This document shows positions 20,656-30,680 of a stretch of DNA of 64,000 nucleotides, in pieces; position 1 is the stretch's first letter, and the number at the start of each line of letters is the position of its first letter. The notes below the pieces were generated by a model. That model saw nothing but the letters and a program-made list of their open reading frames with translations. It was not told the origin of the DNA and ran no database searches. Source of the DNA: Mesostigma viride. Lineage: Eukaryota > Streptophyta > Mesostigmatophyceae > Mesostigmatales > Mesostigmataceae. Position numbers and translations under genes: made by a program. The stretch is taken from the NCBI GenBank assembly GCA_009746045.1, contig RPFO01000213.1, positions 6,758,609 to 6,822,608 on the forward strand, written 5' to 3'.

Positions 20656-23299
20656 TTGTTGTTGTGTTGTTGCTGGAGCTGCCCCCCTTGGAGGGAGACT
20701 GCCCCTTACCCTTGCCCTTGCCCCAGCCCCTGCCCTTGCCCTTGCCCTTGCCCTTGCCCTTGCCCTTAAACATTTGTCCCAGCAGGGACTTGACTTCTGC
20801 CATAGTGACAGGTCTCTTGCTCCTGTCTTCCCTCTCCCTATCCTCCTCCTCCCTCTCTTCCCCCCTGACCCTCTTTACAGAGGTGCCCATGGCCCCCTGG
20901 CTAAGGGGAGCCAAGGCCAGCTTGATATAATCCAATGCCTCCTTCATGTCCTCCCAGTACTTTGCCATTCCTGTGCAAGCATAGCGTAGGTGTTTTTGTC
21001 AAGTTTGAGTTTCTCAAGGAAGAACGCAGCAAGAACTTGTGATCTAGCTGCTGGACATCAGGACGTGCTTTGATGGCTAGCTCATATTTCTTTGTCTCAG
21101 CCACATAGTCCACTGATGTGACCCTGTATTCCTCTACCCACCTGAATGCCCCATATATGTCCACAGATGAGGGGGTGGAGAGGAGGTCAGTTAGCTCCTT
21201 CATGAAAGCCTCCCAAACTGCCCTAGCCTGCGTGTCCTGCCACTTGGGATACCTACGCTGGAAGACAAGAATGAGATTCTGAATCTGAGAGGAGGACTGA
21301 TGGTAAAAATCCCCCTGCATGAGAGATCCAAACCAATTCTTGACATTCAGTTCCTCCCTAGCCAGCTGAAGAGAGAGAAGTGCATGATTCCCCTGCTCCC
21401 TAGTATACCCCTCAGGCAGCCCCCTGACATTAATCCTATCCACAGGACGGTTTTCATTGTAAGTGGGCAACCTAGAGGGGGATGCAGGGGGAGAGGGAGA
21501 AGATGGTGTTGCTGCTGCAGCATTCACAGGAGAGACATGCTGAGAGGGAAGTGCTACTTGAGTGAGCTGAGCAGGAGGGCAAACATGGGCTGTGTAGGAG
21601 GGTTAGGCAACATAGGGGTGGGCTGGGTGGGGGTGTGAGTGTGTGTCACTTCCCGCCTCCTGCTGCGGGCCTCCTCCCAATCATGGAAGGTGGGAGAGAG
21701 GGACACGTCATCGTCAGTAGGGTTAGTAAGATCATGATGCAGCCAGGTAGGCAACCACCTACCCGCCCCTCAGGATGGCATTGTGCAGGAGCTCCAGGAG
21801 TCGCACCAGGCGAACCCTGTTGCCCTGCACCCTCCTCCCTGAGAGGAGAGCCTGCAGGGCAGGCAGCAGGTCGTCGCACACCCTGCGTGTGCCCGCTTGG
21901 AGGTTGGGCAAGCCCAGGATGTGCGTGATAATCGCACACACCAGGCTGCCCGCCTCCGCGACGTGCATCTGCTGGCTCCTGTCGGCCAGCCCACGGAAGG
22001 AGGCTGTGGCTGCCTGTATGGCACGCCACACGGCCTCATCACCCAGGGTGATGAAGTCCGACCTTCCAGGTCGCCGTCCAGCCGTGCTGGCTGCTGCCCT
22101 GCGGTGGGACCCTGAGGCCCCTCCGGCCCTGCCAGGGCCTTGTCCTTGTTGCGACTAGAGGGGGCCTGCCCCCCAGAGCCGCTGGAGGTGCCCGTGACAC
22201 CCTCCATGGGGGCTGCATCCCCCGCCAGCGCCGGAGGCGCCGGCGTCGCTGCCGGGGTCCCTGCGACCCCGGGCGCTTGTGTCGCCGCCGGGGTCCCTGC
22301 GACCCCGGTGGCCTCCTCAGCCACCTGGCCCCCCACGCTGGGCGGGGGAGCCCGCTGCTGAGGTTGGACCCTCTGACCTGCCAGAGGGTCCTGGGTGGCT
22401 TCACCACCCATGGGCGTGTTGGGGCGTCTGCCGCCCCGCGCTCCGTCGCAGGCGGCATCGCAGCCGCCTCACGCCTCTCCGGGCCCCAGCCAACTGGCGT
22501 GACTTGGGGCCACGGCCCAACGGAGTCAGCGGATCTCCTGTCTGGCGACCACGCGCAGCGCCTCTCTCTGACGCTGCCTGGACGCCCACTGATCAACAGT
22601 GCCGGGGTTGCGCCTCGGCCGATTGGCGAAACACCACAGCCAAACTGCCACCTGAATCAGGTGGAACTGCATCCTCAGACGACCCTCGATCACCGTTGCG
22701 CCCGATGAACCTCTATCGCATGTATCGGCTCATCTCCTGTCAACTGAAAACGTTGAATGATCCAGCCGTTCACCGAAATGAACGCTGGGATGTCGTCCTC
22801 CCCAATGGGGAGAAGATGGGGTAAGCGCCCGAACTCGACAGGGGCGGAACATGCGCCCCATACCGGTCAATGTCCATGGTGGCCATCTGTCGGCCCACGG
22901 AGAGATTACCAGACGTCGCAGGCGTCTGTGACGAAATCTCGAGCGAAGGCCGTGGCCTCGCAGGCGGCACCTCCCCGTCCTCCTCCGAGGAATCACTCCG
23001 CTCACGACCCCCGTCACCTGCGACGGGGGAATTACGTGCCCGGGGGACCTGCCCCCCAGGTGCCATGGCGGACGAACCGCCAGTGGCAAACGGACGACCG
23101 CTCGCCATCCCCGGGCGCCGGGCCCCACCTGCGGGGTCCGACGCCTGGGGTGGTCGGCGACCACCGTGCGGAAGGTGACGTTGGGCGTCACCCTCGCATC
23201 GTTGGTGGAGGGCGTGCCCTCCGGCGAGAGTCGGGGTGAGGTGCGCCTGGCAGGCGCCTTCCCCTTGTTGTTGTTGTCGTTGCCGTTGTTGGAAGCCAT
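20332..23299 (-). pseudogene. gag: E2 gag region
   Basis: ATG at 23299 starts MASNNGNDNNNKGKAPARR, 41 bases inside the 5' LTR edge. The reading then passes through at least five frames: 23299-22730, 22596-22039 or 22411-21770 (Pro/Ala repeats), 22031-21759 (VWRAIQ... helical segment continuing into RLVRLLELLHNAIL), 21754-20901 (capsid-like), 20968-20540 (GK repeats and AAC-derived tract) and 20559-20332 (Cys/His cluster CHKCHGPPHGDPKDC). It shows the complete Gag layout that is truncated in E1. Role: structural particle protein. The AAC tract here is interrupted by a homopolymer run (20608-20622) that shifts frame. Confidence 0.7.
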
Positions 23300-23327
23300 A
23301 TTTTTTTTTTTCGGAAAAAAATAGAAA

Positions 23328-23340
23328 GCTTTTCAGTCCA
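23328..23340 (-). promoter_or_regulatory. E2 primer-binding site
   Basis: Minus strand tggactgaaaagc directly abuts the 5' LTR. TGG is the complement of the tRNA CCA end. The primer tRNA was not identified. Confidence 0.65.
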
Positions 23341-23793
23341 AGTTGGATGGAGTCTAACGACGATGGACAACTGCTGAAGCTGAAAGGAATGATGTTGTAT
23401 TAGCAATAATACAATGAGAGTGGTGGAAGCTGAGGGCTCAGAATGGAACGTCTGGGCAAACTCGGGTGCTGCGGCACTCCCCAGTGCTACGCCTATATGC
23501 CTATGGCGGTGCTACCTGCAGCACCTACCAGTGGACAACTGTACACTGCAATGCCATGCGACCACGTCACTAGCATCAACTACACTCGGCCCGTCCAGAA
23601 CCGGATAACCCAGGTCTGGCGGGTCGAGCTAGAGTCTAGGCACAGTCTGGCACTAACCGCACATCGGTCCACATGACACCTCAGTACCGTACACCCTGCC
23701 GTACAGTACTGAGGTGTCCCGCTCAGCCGCGGTAGGCAATATGCGGCGCGCAGGCCGGAAATCCGTGTGTCAGCCTAAGCATCTCATCTAACT
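23341..23793 (-). repeat. E2 5' LTR (453 bp)
   Basis: Pair of the 3' LTR, ending AACT next to the PBS on its inner side and GCTGC on its outer side. Confidence 0.92.
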
Positions 23794-23798
23794 GCTGC

Positions 23799-24365
23799 CA
23801 AATTATTGGCAAGAATTTCGGCGCAATGTCCGGTTTTCGGACGATTGTAACAAGCGTTTTTTTCTTGCAAAAATCTACCCCATTCTCCGTGGGACCACCC
23901 CGCGGTTATCGCCCTTGAAGGCATACTCATGCGATTGTGTGTGTGATATGTTTTTCATCACATACATGTCAGTTGTAGGAGCTTCTTGAGTTATGGATGA
24001 GGTGAACATTGCACACTTCAAACTCTGTTCTAAGTGCATGGCCCAACCTTGAGTGCTGGCAAATAAATGTTAGCCGTCAGCAATTTATGTGTGCTTAGGT
24101 CTAGGGGGGCAGTTGCCCACCCTTTGTAGTGGTTGCGGCTTGGCTCAGCAGTGATGAGTATTTGGCCTCATGTTCCCTCCACATACATAAAGTAAAGCCA
24201 CACAGGCTATCCGATACGCTTCTAAAGGTCAGCTGGCATATTATAGATAGACACGTTTCACCTATTTGGCCGCTCTAATGGACCGCCTCCCACCAAGTGT
24301 GGTGGTAGACTCATGGCAACAAGTCAATTTACTAGTCTCTAGCTTACATGATAAGATGAACACGA
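23799..24365. other. Spacer, no gene recognised
   Basis: Unique-looking mixed sequence without a convincing ORF. Confidence 0.4.
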
Positions 24366-24836
24366 TAATAAGCCATCATGATGTATGCAACATCCACCCT
24401 AAGTACCTGGCCAGCTCATGTGTTTTTTTTTCTTTTTTTGGGGGGGGAGGGCGCAATGGGGGCGTGCTGGGTCCTTTGGGGTGGATGTATATGTATGTTC
24501 CCACATGATACTGTGGTTATCCATGATAGATGCAATCCACCCTTGGTGCCTGAATGCCTGGGCGGGGGGGGTCCGGGGGGGGGGGGGGCATGCTGGGTCC
24601 TTGGGGGGGGGGGGCGTTGTATGTTCCCACATGATACTAAGCCATGATAGATGAAATCCATATCCTTAATGCCTGGATGCCTGGGTGCATGGGTGCATGC
24701 ATGAATGCCTGCATGGGTGCTTGGGGGGGGGGGGGGGCCAAAGAAGGGGGCATGCTGGGTCCTTGGGTGGGTGGGGGTGGGGTGTTGTATGTTCCCACAT
24801 GATAATAAGCCATACTAGAAGCAATATCCACTATTT
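24366..24836. repeat. G-rich minisatellite (~125-bp unit, 3-4 copies)
   Basis: Repeated landmarks: catgctgggtccttggggg, gtatgttcccacatgatact, agccatgatagatgcaatcc, with poly-G runs of 7-14 bases in each unit. G-quadruplex formation is plausible. Proline- or glycine-rich ORFs here are artefacts. Confidence 0.8.
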
Positions 24837-25649
24837 CCAAAAAACATCATTTTGATGTAGCGGGATTTGTAAATAAACTTGGGGATTACTAAAACAGGCC
24901 ATAACTTTCTTGTTTGTAGGCCAAATCACATGGGACAAAAAGCACTTGCTAAAGCACAACATCCTCTCGCTAGCTAGGTAACATGCACATGCACTTATGC
25001 ACTACATTTCGCCACCGCGGAAACCCAATTTATGCGAGAATGTGGTTCCGTCAATACGGCGGGGGTTACAAATTCAATTTCGAAGTTCGGCACCGTCGGA
25101 TACCAGTAAAGCAACGTATGTTATCTAGAATCGCGCCATTCGGCATCGATTGGCCAGTTCTGCAAATTCGATGAATCTCTAGTCCTTGGTCGAATATTTC
25201 CCTCCGATTTCGATGACGAAATTTGAGTATGAATTTCTTAGTACAGTCCACCGTTTTGTTCAGTTCAGTTTATTCCCACACCGCTTGCTGACCTGACGGA
25301 GGCCAAATTCGTACTGAACACTAGCGCAAGTGCGCTCGATACTAAAAATTGCTACTTCCAAGATGTCTGACGGAATTCCTGCTAGGTCCATGCTTTGGTA
25401 CTGGACGGATGCTGGAGTTCACTGTGGTTCTGTCCGAACGAGGAAAATTGTCAGAAATCTACTCTCGATACGAACGTAACAAAATTTCCAAGTATCTGAC
25501 GCTCGGAGACCTGCCACCGTTTTCCCCTACGTGACCGAACCACATTCCCTGCTAAAAAAGGTGTCCTAGGCGGCGAAATGTAGTGTGCATGCTAGGTGGG
25601 TACAATACCTCATACACCCACAGCTAGCCATGCATGCTATACTAAAGGG
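24837..25649. other. Spacer, no gene recognised
   Basis: Short ORFs on both strands with no domain signature. It lies between the minisatellite and the copia remnant and may include that element's missing 3' end, but no LTR was identified. Confidence 0.35.
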
Positions 25650-26007
25650 GGGCATGTCACCACTATATACTCTATCCAGAGTTCATGAACTGCATGGTCA
25701 TGAACTGCATGGTCACGCAGGACCTGGTAGCAGGCCCGAGGTAGGGCCCTGGTGAAGAGGTCAGCCAGGTTAATTGTAATTCCCGGCGACATGGCCATAG
25801 CGCATGCTGATGATGCCCGCCTCCACCTTCTCCCGCGTGTAGTGATACTTGACGTAGTTGTACAAGCTAATGCTTATACTTTTTATGCGGAAACCTTTTT
25901 GCTAAGGTTAACGCATATTCTTACATCCTGCGCAGGATGTAAGACTTTGCGTTAACCTTAGTTAAAAGGTTTGCGCATAAAAAGTATAAGCGTTAGCTTG
26001 TACAACT

Positions 26008-26252
26008 TAAAACCTTTGCGCGTTGGGGCGGAATATTAAGCGGCTCCCTAACTAGGGCTTACTTCCGCATCGAATTACTAATTCGATATCGAATTACTGA
26101 TTCGATATTAATCCCGGGAAGGTCCGATATCTACCTCGCTAGGCGATTAATTAGGTCCGACCGGTGCCCCGGCGGATCCTCCCAAATAATCCCTACTCGG
26201 CACTGTCCCCACGAGGTTTCGAACCCATGACTTCCGCGCCGCGCTGGCTCTA
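26008..26252 (-). other. U2 core, with T-arm-like motif on minus strand
   Basis: Minus strand carries ggaagtcatgggttcgaaacc (box B-like, centred at 26215-26226), then gtgccgagtaggg (D-arm-like, 26203-26191), in the same T-before-D order as U1. Several GAATTA/TAATTC and cgatatcg short palindromes occupy the distal half. Confidence 0.5.
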
Positions 26253-26407
26253 AGTTGTACAAGCTAACGCTTATACTTTTTATGCGCAAACCTTTCAACT
26301 AAGGTTAACGCAAAGTCTTACATCCTGCGCAGGATGTAAGAATATGCGTTAACCTTAGCAAAAAGGTTTCCGCCTAAAAAGTATAAGCATTAGCTAATTG
26401 TACAACT

Positions 26408-26652
26408 TAGAACCGGCGCGGCGCGGAAGTCATGGGTTCGAAACCTCGTGGGGATAGTGCCGAGTAGGGATTATTTGGGAGGATCCGCCGGGGCACCGGT
26501 CGGACCTAATTAATCGCCTAGCGAGGTAGATATCGGACCTTCCCGGGATTAATATCGAATCAGTAATTCGATATCGAATTAGTAATTCGATGCGGAAGTA
26601 AGCCCTAGTTAGGGAGCCACTTAATATTCCGCCCCAACGCGCAAAGGTTTTA
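26408..26652 (+). other. U2' inverted copy of the U2 core
   Basis: Inverted, nearly identical copy of 26008-26252. gggttcgaaacc is at 26434-26445 and gtgccgagtaggg at 26457-26469 on the plus strand. Confidence 0.75.
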
Positions 26653-28938
26653 GGTTGTACAAGCTAATGCTTATACTTTTTATGCGGAAACCTTTTTGCT
26701 AAGGTTAACGCATATTCTTACATCCTGCGCAGGATGTAAGACTTTGCGTTAACCTTAGTTAAAAGGTTTGCGCATAAAAAGTATAAGCGTTAGCTTGTAC
26801 AACTGACGTCGATGTGTTCCGCTTGGGGTGCATGGGATCCTTGCCCAGCGCTATACTGCCCCTGTGTTGTCGCAGTACACGGGGGTGGGCTCGCTGGCAG
26901 GGTCCCCTATCTCCTCGAGGATGCGCCTGAGGGGGACCACGAGCTGGGTTGCCGCGCATGCCGCGATATACTCAGCCTCGCAGGAGGAGAGTGACACGAC
27001 GGGCTGCTTGCGGCTGGCCCACTCGATGGCGGCACCACGGTATACAGCCCCAGGTTGCCGGTGACTGAGCGACGGGTCTCAGGGCAGCTCCCCCAGTCGG
27101 CGTCCGTCCACGCCTCGAGTCCCCCCTCGCGACCGTAGGTGAAATGGACTTGGTCGTCACGAGGTAGCGGATGACACGGAAGGCTAGCTTCACGTCGCCC
27201 CTCGGTCGGTGCCTGCATGCACTGCGCCAGTTCAATGGTTGACAGCAAAGGCTACATCCGGGCGAGTCCAGATGTGGGCGTATGACGAGAGCACCGACAA
27301 TCGACTGATAAAGAGTGATGTTCGCTGCATCGCACAGTCCCCCCTCGCGACGTACGCTCCCGGGCACGACATGGGTAGGGATCGACAGGGTGAGAAGAGG
27401 AAAGCCCAAAGCGGGCATGCAGCGATGGCCTCTATATAGGGCTCTTGGTGCAGGGTGAGGGAATGGGTGTCACGGTCCACATGCACGGATACACCGAGGA
27501 AAAGGGAGGGGTTGTCGGACTCGGTGATCTGAAAACGAGAGGCAAGACGAGAGGTCCACGCAGCTAGCCACTGAGGGCATGGGGACGCAGCAAGGATATC
27601 CGTCAACGTGCACGAAAGCAAAAGCACGACTGACGATGGGTAAAAATAGAGACATGTGTCTGTTTGGCTGTCACGTGGCACCGTCGGAAACGAGGTAGGC
27701 ACTAACTAAAGGTTCGGTGCCAATTCCGAGGGGCCTGACGGATGCCATAGAGGTTCCGCTTAAGTCGCCACACCATGACGTTGCCGTCAGGTGCGTGCTG
27801 CTCGAAACCATGGGGGGAGGGCGCACAAACACGGATTCCTCAAGCTCGGCATACAAGAAGGCTAGCTGTAAGTACATCGAGCTGCTTGATGCAGTATCCA
27901 GACGACACTGCAAAAGCTAAAGCAAGGCGAATAGTGGAACTGCGCACCGTCGGTGGGCCGGGCTGAAAACATCGTTGAAATCTATACCCTCGCGCTGGGC
28001 AAAGCCCTTTACATCAAAACGAGCCTTAATAATGGCGCCCGTCCGGCCTTCACAGCAAATACCTATACCTTGACGGAAGTACCTTGGCATTGGCAGGCAG
28101 GGAAGAAGGATCAGCACCAGCTCGTATACTGCATGGGATTCTATGCTGTCGAGTTCGCTGCGCATGGCCGGCTGCCCGCCATTCGGGACTTGCATTGGCA
28201 TCACGAAAAGAAGCCGGCAAAGGGGCTGCAGCATGCAATGGGGGTAAGATGCACCTCATCACAGATGTCACGTACAAGATGATACTGGGGAAAATACCAG
28301 GCCCAGCGGGGGGAAAGACGGGAGAAATGATAGCCAGGTTCTGTGTGCTCTGTTGCGAGGGGTGCCTGTGCGAATTCGCTAGGCATCATTTCATTTTCAG
28401 TGACTGTTACCATGGCTGCCGCAGGCCGGGGTCCTGCAAAGAGTTGACGACTTGCTGAAGGCGAGCAGCACTGGAAGTCGGTGCAGGCGAGGTAGCCGTT
28501 GGTGCGGACACATAGGTCGACAGGGGCTCCAGCGCGGCGTGCATGTGGAGTAGCAGCAGTACTTGGACTTGGGCTCGACGACGCAGCCGGTGGTGGTGAG
28601 CCCCCTTCACCACCAGAAGTCCCCACGAGGTGGGCAAGTAATCTGATCATAGCCATGCAGGAGGTAGCATGTAGACCTGTTACTACAAACTAAGCTAAGG
28701 CTATGGCTGGTTGTGTACCGTGCGTTAGCGGGGCACGTGACTAGGTATGGTGGCTCGGCTAGGTATACATCCTAGGCATGGCTGCCATGGCGGCTATCGG
28801 ACTGCCAATGGTTCAAGCTAGGGCTATTCTAGCCCGCAGGGGGCGACCACATCTTGTGGTTGATCACCAGGTCCCCGGCCCCTCCAGTACACCTTGGGCT
28901 TGATCTGCTTGTGGCGGAGGTACCAGGCCACAGGTCGC

Positions 28939-29340
28939 ATCACTATACTATAAACTTACGGCCCGTACACGTATACGGGCTCCGTATACGGCCCGTAAAC
29001 GTATACGGGCTCCGTATACGGTACGTAAACTTTACTTCAATATACGACAAAAAGTATACGGGCCGTAAACTTTACGGCCCGTATACTTTTTGTCGTATAC
29101 TAAAGTAAACTTTACTTTAGTATACGACAAAAAGTATACGGGCCGTAAAAATTACTACCGTATACTTTTTGTCGTATACTAAAGTAAAATTTACTTTAGT
29201 ATACGACAAAAAGTATACGGGCCGTAAAAATTACTACCGTATACTTTTTGTCGTATACTTTAGTAAATTTACTACCGTAAACGACACAAAGTATACGGGC
29301 CGTAAAAATTACGGCAAGTATACTTTGTGTCGTATGCCTT
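28939..29340. repeat. GTATAC foldback repeat array B
   Basis: Starts with the same ~40 bases as array A. Then repeated inverted modules tatactttttgtcgtatac / gtatacgacaaaaagtata joined by aaagtaaa.tttacttt and gggccgtaaa. Dense nested palindromes, no coding capacity. Confidence 0.8.
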
Positions 29341-29930
29341 ACAGGCCATTTTTTACGTCCACTTGGCGTCCACTAGAATTAATGTCACGCTATGTACATG
29401 CCGCGTACACCGAACCGAGCCTAGTACGGGGCCGTAACCGAAACGGACCCCGGTTACGGTCTTGTTGTTGTTGTTGTTGTTGTTGTTGTGTCCCACGCCG
29501 CACATGGGCAGCAGAGAATCTATACTGGCCGATACGGTCTTGTACTTGTCCCGTTCTAGGTACGGCACAGAGCGGTTGCGTGTTGTTCTTGTTCTTGTTC
29601 TTGTTCTTGTTGGTTCCCACGCCGCGGAAGTTAGTTAGTTAGTTAGTTGAATCCCACGCCGCGGAAGTTGTTGTTGTTGTTGTTGTTGTGTCCCACGCCG
29701 CGGAAGTGCAGCAGAGATTCTATATTTGCCGAGGGCCGGATAGAACGGTTGCGTGTACGGGACTGGTTTCAGGAACGCCCCCGTACCTGTGCTAGTCGAG
29801 TTTGCAGGTGGGGAGTTGTGAACCGCCGCGCCGGGCGAGAACGATTTTTCGAATTTATCAACGATCACAAGCGTCTGCCCTTGCAACGCTTGCCTCATAA
29901 TTAGCCGGCCATGCCGATTTGCAGTCGCCA
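29341..29930. repeat. GTT and GTTCTT microsatellites in a tcccacgccgc repeat
   Basis: Four copies of tcccacgccgc(gg/ac)a alternate with GTT runs (29461-29488, 29668-29688), a GTTCTT run (29583-29610) and a GTTA run (29629-29648). Two longer duplicated pieces (gcagcagagattctata...gccga) show tandem duplication followed by decay. The Asn- and Gln-rich ORFs here are microsatellite artefacts. Confidence 0.75.
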
Positions 29931-30680
29931 GCCGGTCAGTAGTGGTGAAAGAATATTTGGACTAAAAAAGAATCGCAGGCTTATTGCGCCTGAAGAAGAA
30001 GAAAGCCAAAGGCGCACTAGAACAAGCCTTTGGAGCCGCAGTTTAGCATGATTGAGTTATCATTTTTCCAGCCATCTACAGCGCTCTCTCCGATACAGCT
30101 AGCCTACCATGGCGTAGTCCTTAGCCAGCTACATCAATTGGTTCGTCTTTGTTCCTAAAGGAAATTTAAATTTCGTGACATCGTGCGCATGCGGCATTTC
30201 ACGAAGCTACTGCAATCGCATTACGCTAAACAAAGTAAGCCAATGTTCCTAATCAGCGCCCGCATATGCATGCCACGTTTAGTCGCAAGGAGTCGCATAG
30301 ACTATCTGTCTCACACTTTGTTAATCATCGCTCATTTGCTTACTGCTCCATGAGGGGAGCTGTGTACTACTGATTCTCTATCTTTTATGTATGGCAGTCG
30401 ACTTAATGTCTTTTGCCATTCTTCAGGTTTCCACTCGTTCCCGTCGCTTGACAGGCTACTAAAGATGCCTTTGAGTTACGCGACATTTTCGGCCTCGTTT
30501 ACTCTACACCCGGCACATCTGGGCTACTCATTATGTGCCGATGTCCACCGTAAGTTATTCAAGTTTTTTGCCTTGCATGGTTGTCAGTTTTGCTGGGCAA
30601 TTTCTCCCCACCGAGATCTCTTTTTTCGCTTTGGCAATGCCATGCTATTGTATGGTATGCCTTCGTGCCATGCTAGTGGG
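29931..30680. other. Spacer, no gene recognised
   Basis: Includes a 98-codon ORF at 30387-30683 without recognisable features. Nothing else supported. Confidence 0.4.

Larger units (their letters stand above)
15335..23793 (-). mobile_element. E2: full-length copia-related LTR retrotransposon (INT-PR-RT-RH order)
   Basis: 8459 bp on the minus strand. 5' LTR 23341-23793, 3' LTR 15335-15791, TSD GCTGC at 15330-15334 and 23794-23798. Immediately after the 5' LTR comes tggactgaaaagc (PBS starting TGG); immediately before the 3' LTR is a purine tract (aaaggaaaacataatggg). These fix the LTR ends as AGTT...AACT. The coding region has several frameshifts, so it is not autonomous now. LTRs differ at a handful of sites and small indels, mostly near one end. 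Confidence 0.93.
25856..26804. mobile_element. P2-U2-P2-U2'-P2 composite (949 bp)
   Basis: Three ~152-155 bp near-palindromes (25856-26007, 26253-26407, 26653-26804) alternate with one 245-bp core in opposite orientations (26008-26252 and 26408-26652). Ends are agttgtacaagc and gcttgtacaact. TSD is GACGT (25851-25855 and 26805-26809). It interrupts the copia RNase H motif HIDVKYH, and removing it with one TSD copy restores that frame, so boundaries are exact. No protein coding. Architecture, ends and TSD length match the P1 composite at 9192, yet palindrome and core sequences are unrelated by eye. Confidence 0.85.
25650..28660 (-). pseudogene. pol: E6: degenerate canonical Ty1/copia pol (RT-RNase H)
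   Basis: On the minus strand, broken frames line up with classic copia pol. 28234-27917 has a connector/RT start (ELDSIESHAVYELV, KARFDVKGFAQREGIDFNDVFSP). 27913-27671 has LDTAS...FLYAELEESVFVRPPP. 27702-27232 has DILAASPCPQWLAAW, where the YVDD box is destroyed, and LGVSVHVDRDTHSLTLHQ. 27418-26907 has RPDVAFAVNH, AFRVIRYL and EAWTDADWGSCPETRRSVTG (RNase H). The C-terminal RNase H (HIDVKYHYTREKVEAGIIS) is split by the P2 composite and resumes at 25855. Unlike E1-E4, this is standard copia sequence. At least five frameshifts: dead. Confidence 0.8.

Noticed and set aside
20346-20989. Plus-strand Leu/Cys/Phe-rich ORFs opposite E2 gag
   Set aside because: Same microsatellite artefact; the real frame is on the minus strand.
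24378-24661. Pro/Gly-rich ORFs
   Set aside because: Produced by poly-G runs of the minisatellite.
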